From assembly GCA_040954595.2 (NCBI GenBank), contig CM082593.2, positions 5,208,001 to 5,272,000 on the forward strand: a stretch of 64,000 nucleotides of DNA. Direction: 5' to 3'. Position numbers and translations under genes: made by a program. Shown piece after piece: positions 1-10,912 of this stretch. A model generated the notes under the pieces. The model made no database searches, had not been told where the DNA came from, and saw nothing but the letters and a program-made list of their open reading frames with translations. The stretch is from Balanoglossus misakiensis (Eukaryota; Hemichordata). Numbering within the stretch: the stretch's first letter is position 1; each line of letters opens with the position of its first letter.

Positions 1-600
1 TGTTTGGTACCTCTTCAACCTTCTCGTAGAGTAAAGCTACTTCTCAAAGTAACCAGTTTGAGCTTCACCTTTTCTTGGAAGTTTTCACCTCATTCAGTGC
101 AGAGTTTCTGCAAGAACTGTCCCAGTTGTGAGTCCATGTCTTTATGATGGAATAGACTGAAAGGTATTGTTTACTGTGGTCTAGTCTTGATACCTACGAC
201 ATGTCTTTTCGCTGTTCGGATCACAGTTCTCGCTGAAAGCTTTTTTGCTCCTAATGAGATGAAAGCTTCTCTATGGAAGGTGCTTAATGAGTCTCTGGCA
301 AAGCAGCTGAAATTTAAGTGACTGTAATGAGTAGCTTTTGTAGTTTTTGATTTTTTTTATGAAGAGAGGGATGTTGTACAAAAACATGATGCAGAGTTGC
401 AAAAAAGAAAGGAATGCAGTGTTCAGTACAGAAAGATTTCTACTTTTAGACAGGTTTCACTGCACCATGGCTTTTTGTTGTCACAGACACTCAAACCATG
501 TGTGCAAGGTGAAGGAAAACCTAAAAAAAAACAGTTGGGACAAATACACTTCTGAGTGTTTATTTCCTTCATAAAGTACACCATAGACATCAATCAATGT
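1..600. other. Intergenic DNA downstream of COPS4
   Basis: AT-rich sequence beyond the likely 3' end of COPS4. Short open frames here have no recognisable domain and no splice context. I see no gene in it. Confidence 0.5.
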
Positions 601-612
601 TATTGACACGTT

Positions 613-618
613 TTTATT
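613..618 (-). terminator. COPS4: Poly(A) signal AATAAA, probable COPS4 3' end
   Basis: TTTATT on the plus strand reads AATAAA on the COPS4 strand, about 365 bases past the stop codon. This would give a 3' UTR of roughly 370-400 bases. A second TTTATT lies nearer 560, so the exact cleavage site is uncertain. Confidence 0.5.
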
Positions 619-983
619 AAACTTGTCACATGTAACATAAATCTTGCAGTACATTCATTCATGACTTTCGTACTTTGTTCCAAATGCCAACAAATGTGCC
701 GTTTCGGACTCCAATCTGACAACATATCTTACTACATTTCTTGGCAGCGCAATCACAGGATTTTGCAGTATTTTTCTGCATCCTAGTCAATGATGGTAAT
801 GTCTAGTTTTCTGTACAAGAGGACAGTCTCCGTGTCTTTTTATCTACTTTTTGCCAAGTGTGTAGACACGTAAACAAAGGGCATCTGAAAATGTGTACAG
901 CTGATCGTATCCGCACATTGGCTGCAAGGGATCGTACGAGCGTTGGTTTGTAACAGTTCTATTCAATCACTCATTTTCCGTCT

Positions 984-3900
984 TCAAGTCATCTGAGAGT
1001 CCATTGCTTGGGCGGACCAGTCTGGAGCGACTTGGATGATCTTCTCCAAGATCTTGTTGACTTGGAAACACAGGCTCTGGATCTGTTTGTCCCAGTTTGG
1101 TAGAGTCTCCCGACCTGCAAACAAAAGCGAAATTCTGATCAGGAATACAGAAGATACCAAATCCTTTCTTAAACTCATTTAGTTCTTTGCAGTGTATTTA
1201 TACACACAGAAGGATAAACTTACCTTCAAAATGTACAATGCTATCTATCTGATCTATGCATCCATTCATTCTTCCCTCTGAAATCATCTGTGATGCTATC
1301 TTTTCAGCCTGGCTCAGAAAAAAAATAAACACTGATATTAGCATGGCAGAGTTTTCACTTAATACTACTACTTTTAAAAAGTCAAATAATCGAGAAAAAA
1401 GATGAAAAGAAACTACTTGGCAAAAGCAAATATCAGACTTGTACCTTAGCTGGGGGTATTTCGAGCAGTGAACCCAACTCTTCAAATGTAATGTTGTTGT
1501 AGAGTTTACTTGCTGATAACAGATTATGCTCTATGACTGCTCGGTCTAAAATTGTAGAACCTGCAGGAAAGAAAAATATGTTGTACAACCTATAAACCTT
1601 GTGTTAACTACAGCATCTAGATACAAGTCAAACCATACTGTGACTAAACTAGTATTGACAGTTTTAAAAACCGAAGAAATCATAACAAGAGACAATGTAT
1701 GCATGTGAAGATGGAAGTACACGTACTGTACTCACCATCAGCAGTGGTTGCTAGTTGATGTGACTGTAAAGTTGCTGCAAATTCCTTCAACTGATAGCTT
1801 CTGATAATGCGATCCAGGTACATTTTCTCTAAGATTCCATGGGCTGGTAGTTGTTGACATCTTTCATCTTTGAAAAGGGTGGCCAGCATACGTGACCTTT
1901 GTTGACCTGGGTTTCAAAGATTGAGAATGTTGTTTTTATATACAAGTGTCTAGAAATATGTACTTTCATCACTGATTTTGTCCATCAAACAGGATAAGAG
2001 CTATTATATTCTTTCCCCATTTGCATTGGCTAGTTTTGGGAAGAGTTGACACAACATATTTGAGCCAGAAAAGCATATACCTGCTGATGCCAATATTGTG
2101 CAATGGAGGGCGTGTTTCAAAGCTTGCATTCTCTCCTCCTCCGCAATGATGGTCCTGTACGACAACTCATTGTACCTCTGAGCTGCTTCAATGAACTTCC
2201 TGCGGTAGTCCAGCACCCTGGCGTAGCAAACCTGTTGTTAGCAAGAAAACAAACTGAGGTGTCAGTGTATTCCATGGGAAAATTGTTAATTTTTCAACAG
2301 GGAAAAATGCAATGGGGAAAAATGTCAATATGGGGGAAAATTCATGCACGGTTCATAGGTCATCAGGGGTCAGGGACTGGGTGGAAAGGTCAACAGGCAA
2401 ACTTTGTACACTGCATGTGTGCCAAACCATTTCTAATTCTATGCCTATAGAGCCACTTTTGAATTTCTTACTTTATAATGGATATGTAATTGTTCATTGG
2501 TGGAGTCTGCTTGGAGTAGAGATGCTCTGTTGATATACGCCTCAGCTTGTACAGGATCTTCGTCTTCTAAGTACAGCCTAGCTATCTTCAGGTAAGTCTC
2601 TAGTTTGTAGTCTACAGAATACTGTCTGTAGGGGAAGAAGAAAAAAGTTAAATGTATATGAAGAAACGAAAACAGACAAGGCAGCAAAGCATATCTCATA
2701 CTTCAGAGAGTTTCTTTGCTTGGAAATTTGTTGTAGTGTTTTGTCAATAACCCTTTGTTGTCTGCAAAGATTCTACTGTCTTCAGCGACAAATTATGGAG
2801 TGTCTTACTCTACTTACTTTTGTCCAGTTTCTAGAGGGATTCCAACCAGCACATTGGCAGCATCTCTCCATCTCTGTTCTCTTTCATAGATCTCTGCTAG
2901 ATGCTGCCTCACTGATGCAACCTACAAAAGAATCAATTGTAACATTTTTTCTAAGTTAGTTATTTACATCTTTTTAATACATTTATAACTTGCATCTTTT
3001 TAATACATGTATAACATAATGGCAGGTGAAAATAAAAGAAACGGACATAATTATTGGAGACACATCATACATATTTTCACCGGAGATTGGTATTTTGGCA
3101 GGGAAATGGACGTACTTGTTCTTCAAATGAAATCACCCTCGGCTGCACTTTGTCCAATGTAAAGTGAGACACTTCTTTGGAGATGTCATCAGGTAACTTG
3201 GCTAGATGGTTGCAACAATCAGTCAGGATCTGTCTTGAGATGACCAGGCTGACGTTCTCATTCACCACTGCGAGGAATGAGGAAAGTCTGTAATTTCTGA
3301 GACATGTGATGTGCCTTATCTCTCATGTGTATATAGTGCCAACTATATTGCAACACTCATTTAATGCAAGGAAACAAACCCTTGTAACTTTCAGTCCCAT
3401 TTCTGGTGCAAGAAATACTTGGTATGAGTGGTTTTATCATGACACATTCTTAGTTTACAAAGTACATACTTGCTTCAACAAATGACTTCAGTCCTGAAAT
3501 CAGTTCCTTCCCTGTCTTTTTGAGGATAGTATCCAAAATTTTACGGTACCTGAAGGAGATAATAGTTGCACAGAAATGAACAACATGAATGGTATGTTGT
3601 AAACATGTACAATGTAGTATGCATTTTTAGATGCACGCGCATTTCTGCAATGTTTGGGTTGAACAAATACATACACAATTCCAAGGCATTTTTCATATGC
3701 GAATGATTGACTGTGACCTTGTGATCGTGCCCTACAAAAAATAAATAAACTCAGGATATGTTTGATTTCACTCCTCCCTGTCCCGATGAACATATCCGGG
3801 ATTGCATGCAGGGTCACTCGTCCAGCATGTCCGATTACCGATTCATCATGAAAAATATTGACGTTCAAAGTCTTCGTGAAAAGAAGTGTACTCGAAACAT

Positions 3901-4015
3901 CGGTGCGCTCATGGTAAATCAATCGGGCGTGCAAAATAACTCACTTGTCGGCTACATCTTTGTGTGAGCCTCCTGAAGAAGCAAGAGCAGAAAGTTGCTG
4001 CTTGATGTCAGCCAT
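984..4015 (-). CDS. COPS4: COP9 signalosome complex subunit 4 (PCI-domain protein)
   Basis: COPS4 is a PCI-domain scaffold subunit of the COP9 signalosome, which removes NEDD8 from cullin-RING ubiquitin ligases in nucleus and cytoplasm. Ten coding exons (complement) were placed by homology and splice sites: 3945-4015, 3470-3549, 3116-3267, 2818-2921, 2472-2625, 2081-2231, 1736-1906, 1445-1560, 1224-1308, 984-1114. They join in frame to 404 residues; the human protein has 406. Every junction has a GT donor and an AG acceptor. Near-identical family stretches include [61 protein letters not shown] and [13 protein letters not shown]. The C-terminal half carries the PCI/winged-helix region. The start MADIKQQL is the first ATG of exon 1 and aligns with the human N-terminus. 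The gene is transcribed away from LIN54 from a short shared promoter. It appears intact. Confidence 0.97.
2967..3015. repeat. 25-bp tandem duplication in a COPS4 intron
   Basis: Two adjacent copies of CATCTTTTTAATACAT followed by a near-identical tail, at 2967-2991 and 2992-3015, in the intron between COPS4 coding exons 3 and 4. A recent slippage or duplication event; no function is suggested. Confidence 0.7.
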
Positions 4016-4414
4016 TTTGTTTTGTGGCCTCGTATGGAATTGCGATAATACTCCTTATAATAAATAGTTTATTTTAAACAAAATCAACGTTTTCTTTATA
4101 ACTTAAGTTTATTTACAATTAAGTTTATGTTTTTATTTATACGTACAAACAAAAACACATGACATACTTGTTTTCACGTGAGAAAATATATTGACTATAG
4201 TTCGAGGCTGATTACTTCGCGGATTTTTCTTGTGTATTATGGGATGGTAATGGTGGGCGCGTGATTTTGAACAAATATCTAGCCTGCCGACCCAGAGAGC
4301 GATGAAGATGCACCAAAATGCATCAATTAAACATAAAAATGATTACACATCCTTAAACTCTAGGACTTAAAGTGCGTTAGGATCAAGTTCAGCGTAGATC
4401 ACTTTGACGAATGG
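4016..4414. promoter_or_regulatory. Divergent COPS4/LIN54 promoter
   Basis: The COPS4 start codon (4015, minus strand) and the probable LIN54 noncoding first exon (donor GTGAGT at 4415, plus strand) lie within about 400 bases, head to head. No TATA box is obvious for either direction. The same two genes are close neighbours in human 4q21 (established knowledge). The block holds a CDE/CHR-like pair at 4255-4271. Transcription start sites were not determined. Confidence 0.6.
4255..4271 (+). promoter_or_regulatory. CDE/CHR-like bipartite element
   Basis: GGGCGCG at 4255-4261, then the four-base spacer TGAT, then TTTGAA at 4266-4271. CHR elements (TTTGAA) are bound by LIN54 within MuvB/DREAM, and CDE elements lie four bases upstream in classic cell-cycle promoters such as CDC25C. 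The spacing here is exact. That the element is used is inference. Confidence 0.45.
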
Positions 4415-6050
4415 GTGAGTACGATGGCGGTTTTCTAGCGGCGGAGGGTCGGAATTTCTACCCAGACTTGTATGTGTGTTGCATGTAATCAAAGAGGTCA
4501 CTGCGTCAAAGACGCGCGCCGTTTAACTTTTTTCGTCCACGTCGTCAGTCATTATTACCAACAAAGTTACTCCATTTGATCGAAGACCATGACTGTTTTA
4601 GCCATGGATAACTATTAGATATTGGGTGACAGCGATGCAATAGAATGTCATTCGTTTATTTCTGGGTTATTATAATGGTTGCCGTAGAGTAAAATTGATC
4701 CGGTCTGGTTTGAACGCCCCTCTCTTCTTGACTTCGTGGTCGATCGCGGATTATGTTCTAAACAGACACAGGAAAACGGAACCTTTAGTGTTCGAGTTAG
4801 GTTGGGGTCATCCACTTGATTGCCATTTGTAGATAATTCTAGATTCAATGTAAGTTGATCATGACCGGCGAAATGTTACATTGGGCGCACTGAAATGGGC
4901 ATTTTACAGCTGTTTACCCGGGCCCATTGTTTGTTTCACACACTTTGTTAGTTTGTACTTGGGTGATAAGGCAATAGGCAAATTGCAGTATTTCCCCCTA
5001 TAATCCCGACAGAATTAGATCTGCGTGATTGTTGATCCGTTTTTACAGACGATTTCTGCAGACTCCAGAACAACAGATTTGGTGGACAAATAGGTGCTGC
5101 ATATTTATTATGTGTGTACGTGTACGGTTGTATTCATGAACTCCAAGCCTCGTCCTGTGATATTTTATGGCTTCTTTACTGCATTGCTCTTCTACACAGT
5201 TTTGCATACCCATAGAAAAACCTATGTGAGGTTATTTTTGCCATCATATTCAATTATGTGTTGCCCTCAGTGTCCTAAAAAGTTTTTGTGTGCCTGGTTG
5301 CTAGACAATTTGTTAAAGATCACACTGTTTTACCTATTAGGCTGTATACACGAAAACCTGATTTTAGATTTTTCTATCGACTTTCAATTTCTTCATATTA
5401 AATTATTTTGTTGTTATTTTATCTGCAATAAAATAAATACCATGCTTCTCTTTAAATAAAATGTGTTATTTTTGGTAGTCGGTGTTTTAACATTACTTCC
5501 ACTGGTGTAATCATTCTCCGTAAGAAGTAATCCAACCTCATGTCACGATTTGCATGTTGGCCTAATATTGATGTTTTATGTTAGGTTATCAAGGTGCGTG
5601 TGGGGAGAAGGGGGGGGGGGTAATAAATTGCTGTAATCCTTTGTATGCTGAAGCCTATAAAAAGTCGTCTACATGTATATGAGCATGGTAAAGTTTTATT
5701 CACATGCCAGATTTTATAATAATTTGAAATTTCAATTTAAATGGAAATTTTAATGACTCTGTGACAATGTAGTTGGTCTTTGCACATGCACATGGCATTG
5801 TTAATGAATCCGGTACATAGAATCATGAGCATTATTCATGAAATTCATGCAAAGACTGAATATTAATGATCACCTGAGTGAAACAAATTAAAAAAGGGCA
5901 TTAGTATAGTTTTAATAAATGACTACTATAAATCACTTTTTTATTTATTCTATATTTTTTTATTTTCTTTCTGGAGAAGGGTGTATGCCATTCACCTTTT
6001 TTTTTTACTTTGATGCAATTTAATCCTGAATTTGTGCATTTTGATTTCAG
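4415..6050 (+). other. LIN54: LIN54 first intron (5' UTR intron)
   Basis: From a GTGAGT donor at 4415 to the acceptor TTTCAG ending at 6050. It contains a short G-run near 5612-5621 and AT-rich sequence. Open frames here (for example 5094-5459) lack domains and I treat them as chance. An additional 5' UTR exon inside this intron cannot be excluded. Confidence 0.5.
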
Positions 6051-6053
6051 ATA

Positions 6054-6147
6054 ATGTGAATCGAGGAGGCTGATCTCTATGCCCACAGTTCAGTACACAC
6101 AACTGAGAAGACCAGCGAACTTATATTTCGTGAGTAGAGACTTTTGA
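6054..6147 (+). promoter_or_regulatory. LIN54: Two upstream ORFs in the LIN54 5' UTR
   Basis: If exon 2 starts at 6051, the leader has an ATG followed at once by TGA (6054-6059, a start-stop uORF). It also has a second uORF of 22 codons at 6079-6147 in another frame, which ends one base before the main ATG at 6149. Such uORFs usually lower or regulate translation of the main frame. This depends on the acceptor at 6050 being used. Confidence 0.5.
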
Positions 6148-6148
6148 C

Positions 6149-9100
6149 ATGGAAACGTCGGATGTTGCAGCTGACATACAAGCTGAACTGGACAATATAC
6201 TAGCGAGCACCGGAGTGGACAAATCCGCGCTGATCACGATGACTCCAATCACGGACGGACAGTCGGCGACCTCGGTCTTCCCTGTGAGCGTGGCCATGTC
6301 GAGTTCGGCCACGACGTCGACGACTGCGGTGCCCATCACGATTATCAACGCCGCAGCCTCTGCAGCACAGACCACCCAGGGGCAAGCGACGAACGCCAGC
6401 AATACTTCGAAAAACACTGTGGTGGTGACGTCGGTGACGTCGTCCCCGCAGAAAATCGTGTCGGTGGCGCAAGGCGGCGGTAAGACGCTGGCGCCCTCGA
6501 CGCCGCCCAGGACTATAGCGGGGATCAAACGGCCCGCGCCCTCGGGGAGTGGGCAGTATGTGACGAAAGTGATATTTACCAAGAACCCTATGATCAGCAG
6601 GCCAGTGACGAACGCGGTGACAATGACGAACGTGCCCCTGAGCCACATGCCCACGTCGGTGGTGCAGACATTATCGCAGGGTTCGTCGCCGGTCAAGCTG
6701 GTGACGGTGTCCGGGGGCAACGTGACCGCCAAGGGTATTGTGTTGACCTCGCCGACAAAGAACCAGCTGGCGCCCGCCAACAAGATTGCAATCTCCCCGT
6801 TGAAGAGTCCGGCGAAGATCGTCACGAAGCCGCTGCTGGTCACCACGCCCAAGAAGATCGCGCCGGCTCCCATTCACCTTCCGGGGCAGATTCAAACGCA
6901 AGGGGGTGCCTCTGTCGTCAAGGCACCACTGGTTGCCGGGACGTCAGGCGTGACCACGATGACCATTGCCAAAACCGCTTCCACAACTCAGGTTGCCACC
7001 GTAACGGTTCGTACTTCCCAATATTTTTTTTACGCAGATGTCTGTCATGAGTTTTCTATGTTCTTTTCGGAATGTAGCAGCAAAACTGTGGAAAGGTGTG
7101 AGTTACAGTTGAAAGTACATGTAAAACCTGTCTAAACTGAACACCAAAGGGACTGAAGAAATACTTCAGTTTGCCAAGATGTCTGGTTTATGGAGGTTCT
7201 TCTTTGGGTCTATGTCAAAGGGACAGGAATTGGTGTTCAGTATAGACATGTTTCCAGCTTAGATGGTCCAGCTTAGACAGGTTTTACTGTACTTGCTAAG
7301 AGTGTGGGAAGTTTCAAGACATAAACTGATACCAGACTTGTATTTCAACCTGTTTATTCCCCCGAAATGAGAACTGTGTGGAAACTATATGTGTTTGACT
7401 ATTTTTCATAGACGGGTGGCAAACCTGTAGGGGTGCATGGCGTAAACAACAAGGCAGGCATACCGGCCACCATGCAGCAAATCCAAGTACCTGGCAGTAA
7501 GTTCACCTACGTCAGACTGGTCAGTTCAGCAGCTTCAAGTGTTACCAATACGTTAGGTAAGTGGATGACCTCCTTCGATCATCAGTCAGTCACCAATCAG
7601 ATATTCAGTAGTAGATTTGCTATGTCTAATATACTGTAAAACGGGTTATTTTCGCGAGCAATAGATTTTCGCGAAATACGCGAGAGTAAAAGAACGTAAA
7701 AAATAAAAATCGCTAAATATTTTGGGGAGATAACAATGCAGTTAGTGAAATACGAGAACGCAAAAAATTGATCCTCGTCTAACAGTTGCCTCTTTAGATA
7801 TAACGAAAATTTCCTGGCGCGAAAATAAGCCGTTTTACAGTACTTTCTCCACAACCTAACAAAAATAATACACAGACCGTAATAACCAGTATTACGTTTC
7901 ATCAAACGAACTACACCAACTCGCTGAAAAAAATGACAGTTTCCATCCTTTGTGCCAATTTTTCTTGTAGCAAAACCCATCGCCCCGGCAACCATTCCAA
8001 AGCCCATCCAACCAGCCACCATGACAGTAGCGTCGGTCAACCAGCCGCACCTTACGACCTCGTCGGGCGGGCAGATCAAAGTAGCAGCTGTACCCATCGC
8101 CCCGGCTCAGCAGGTGAGTGGCATCATCCTACTCAACTTCAGCCTTCCACCCCTCCTTCGGGAGTTGGTGAGACCCGCACTGTTGTCAGTGATGGGACTG
8201 ATCCATGTGTGCAGGAATAGGGAGGTGGGAGGGTTGGAGATTGTACTCAAATGCCCACTTTGGTGGACTACAATCAAAGATGAATGTGTAAGAAAAGATT
8301 TCAGAAGAACGGGAGCTTTCTTGTCATTTCTTCTAGCAATATTATATGAGGAATAGGCGTAACATTATAATGTTCTTAAAACCTTCTTCTGGCCTTTTTT
8401 TTCCAGTTGATAAAACAACCGACCACAGTTCCCGTAACGCTCAGCACAGCACAGCCAGGCAGACTTCTCATGCCGGCCAATGCCTTGCCGCAGTTGAGAC
8501 CCGCCACACAACCTGGTGTGTCGCAGCTTCCGGCTGGCACGACGGTGTTTGCCACGACGGGTCCCGGTAACGTGGTGCAGGGGTATGCTGTGGTACCTGC
8601 CCAGTTTGTAGCCCAGGTGAGTAAGTCAGTGATGCAGTGGTCAGTTTCTGTTATTCTTATCTGTCTCGTTGTATGTTGTTTATCAGCACTGAGATACTAG
8701 TATTCCCTGTTGTGATTGTCGCAAGTGGCAAGAGAGGTCCACCAAAATTGTGAAAAGAAATTCCAAGTTAAACTTCAGTATCATATAGCTGTATGTTGCT
8801 GTTGTATACATGTATAACCATCAAATCATCTACCAGTTTTTGTTATTCGAAACTTCTTTGTAAGCCCACATGTATGACCTTGAGATGCCAAAGTTTTTTG
8901 TGGAATGAATTTTACTGGCTGTACCCACAGTGTTGAGTCACACAAATATGCTGTTGTGTGCTTATGGTCATTGAGAATATGTGGATTCTCTCCCCAGCTG
9001 CAACACCAACAGCAGCAACAGAAACCGCAGCAGACAGCCACAGCCAGCAGCTACGTGCCCATCGCTACCAACAACTACCAACCCCCTGCGGTGTCGAGAC

Positions 9101-10912
9101 TTCCTGTCAATGGGTGAGTGTAGAAATCTGTGACTTCAAAACTCGTCTTCGGTTTCTGAGATTGTTGCTATGGTAAACGCACTGCTGTGATGTTTTGTGT
9201 GCTTGTCATAAATAACATGTGTGTCTTGTTCTGTAATGGGTGGTTTCTTGTTTCTGTAACAGATCTATGCAGCCTGATCAACCGGGCACACGGCCCAGGA
9301 AACCCTGCAACTGCACCAAGTCGCAGTGTCTCAAATTGTAAGTTCAACTCAATTTTCTATATTTATACACTTACCTCTCCCTGCATCTCGGCAAATGGGT
9401 TGGGGTTTGACCAACGTCGATGCCAAAAATGCTAACTAAAATCATGTGCAATAAACTTGCACAGGTTTTGCATTGTGATTTATGCGAACACAACCCTCCC
9501 CTACCCATTGACATCGGCATAAATGCACATTATACTGAATGAAGGCTCATGTAAGCGTGTTGTGTGATATCCTTGAAACCTCCTCTGTTACGGGTTACAA
9601 CTGATGTGCAATCAATCCCCCCCCCCCTCCAGATACTGCGACTGTTTTGCCAACGGCGAATTCTGCAACAACTGCAACTGTTCCAACTGCTCCAACAACC
9701 TGGAGCACGAAACGGAGCGGGGCAAGGCCATCAAAGCCTGTCTGGACCGCAACCCGCTGGCCTTCCACCCGAAGATCGGCAAGGGGAAAGAGGGGGAGGC
9801 CGACCGGAAGCACAACAAGGGGTGCAATTGCAAGAGGTCTGGTTGTCTGAAAAACTACTGTGAATGTTATGAGGTGAGTCTTGGTTATATGCGACATCTC
9901 TGTGAAGAGAAAAATGGTTTTTGATGAGAAAGATGCAATGTACAAGCATGGGCAATCGAAATATGCACTTTGGCCTGCTGCTCTGGAAATATAGCCGAAC
10001 CAACCTCTCAAGTGGTACAAAATCATTCCTAAATACTTCCATTCTGTGTTGCAGGCCAAAATTATGTGCTCCTCGTCGTGCAAATGCGTGGGGTGCAAGA
10101 ACTTTGAAGAAAGCCCGGACCGCAAGACGCTGATGCACCTTGCAGACGCTGCCGAAGTCCGAGTTCAGCAACAGACGGCCGCCAAGACCAAGTTATCTTC
10201 ACAAATACAGGATCTTCCATCAAAACCTTCAGCTGTAGCTAATACAGGGGCAAGGTGGGTGACCTGTCATTCATATACATAATTGTTCGGTTTACAGAGG
10301 TGTCTGGTTTATAGAGGCTCTTCTAACATGCGATTCTATGTGAAAGGGACTGGAAAATGGGTTCAGATTAGACAGGTTTTACTGCTGCATCAGAACTTTC
10401 TAATTCTGAATCTTTCTCATTCAGAACCAGTGGCTACATTTCTCAAATTGTGTAGCATTTGTTAAAATTTGTAATCCCACCTCGATTGCAGGCTTCCATT
10501 TTCGTTCGTGACGTCAGAGGTTGCCGAGGCAACCTGCCAGTGTCTTCTGGCCCAGGCAGAAGAGGCAGAGAGGAACAATATGGCGCATGAAGATGCAGAA
10601 AAAATGATTCTGGAAGAGTTCGGGAGGTGTCTTTTGCAAATTGTCCATTCGGCAAGCAGAACAAAAGGTGAACAGTTTTTATTTTTCATATTTATTTAGT
10701 CAGAAGTTTTAGCAATGCAGAATTTGCAGATTATGCTAGCACATGTGAAACTAAAATAAAAGAAATATTGGTGAGGAAAATGGATGCATTGTCTGAGAAA
10801 TACAATATTGCCACTTGGGGGCGCTGTACGTTCCGCAACCTGAGCCTGTTCACTCGGGGGTTACATCTATAATAATGTACTTTCTTAATCTTTTACAGCA
10901 CCACCATCCTGA
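6149..10912 (+). CDS. LIN54: Protein lin-54 homolog (DREAM/MuvB DNA-binding subunit)
   Basis: LIN54 is the MuvB subunit that binds CHR promoter elements (TTYGAA) to control cell-cycle genes in the nucleus. Ten coding exons: 6149-7006, 7412-7556, 7971-8113, 8407-8616, 8998-9113, 9263-9337, 9633-9873, 10055-10254, 10492-10667, 10899-10912. They join in frame to 725 residues (human 749). Residues 1-490 are a low-complexity Thr/Val/Pro/Ala-rich region, including a Q-rich stretch in exon 5. Two tandem CXC (tesmin/TSO1) zinc domains follow, roughly residues 504-540 and 578-615. Tyr517 and Tyr591, in KLYCDC and KNYCEC, match the two minor-groove tyrosines known in human LIN54 and have the same spacing. 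The C-terminus keeps the conserved helical segment ([18 protein letters not shown] and [10 protein letters not shown]). The last exon is only 14 bases (codes for APPS and a stop), so the tail is shorter than in human. Start chosen at [11 protein letters not shown]. Confidence 0.96.
7131..7290 (+). repeat. Dispersed repeat copy 1 (LIN54 intron)
   Basis: Shares with 10285-10384 the blocks TGTCTGGTTTAT, a related AGGTTCTTCT/AGGCTCTTCT block, AAAGGGAC, a GTTCAG-containing block and AGACAGGTTTTACTG, in the same order. Part of an interspersed repeat family. It lies just beyond the donor of LIN54 coding exon 1. Confidence 0.6.
7632..7842. mobile_element. MITE with 25-bp terminal inverted repeats
   Basis: The left end (7632-7656) begins TACTGTAAAACGGGTTATTT and the right end (7818-7842) is its reverse complement with one mismatch, ending AAGCCGTTTTACAGTA. 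The element is about 211 bp and AT-rich, with TTTTCGCG motifs inside each end and no coding capacity. If the outer TA pairs are target-site duplications, this is the pattern of a Tc1/mariner-type nonautonomous element. It sits in the intron between LIN54 coding exons 2 and 3. Confidence 0.75.
10285..10384 (+). repeat. Dispersed repeat copy 2 (LIN54 intron)
   Basis: Same block order as the copy at 7131-7290, ending AGACAGGTTTTACTG. A looser relative may lie at 22935-23062 in an intron of the second SOD gene. Confidence 0.55.

Noticed and set aside
6121-6873. 250-codon open frame on the minus strand
   Set aside because: It is antisense to LIN54 coding exon 1, whose low-complexity GC-rich codons keep the opposite frame open. 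No domain.
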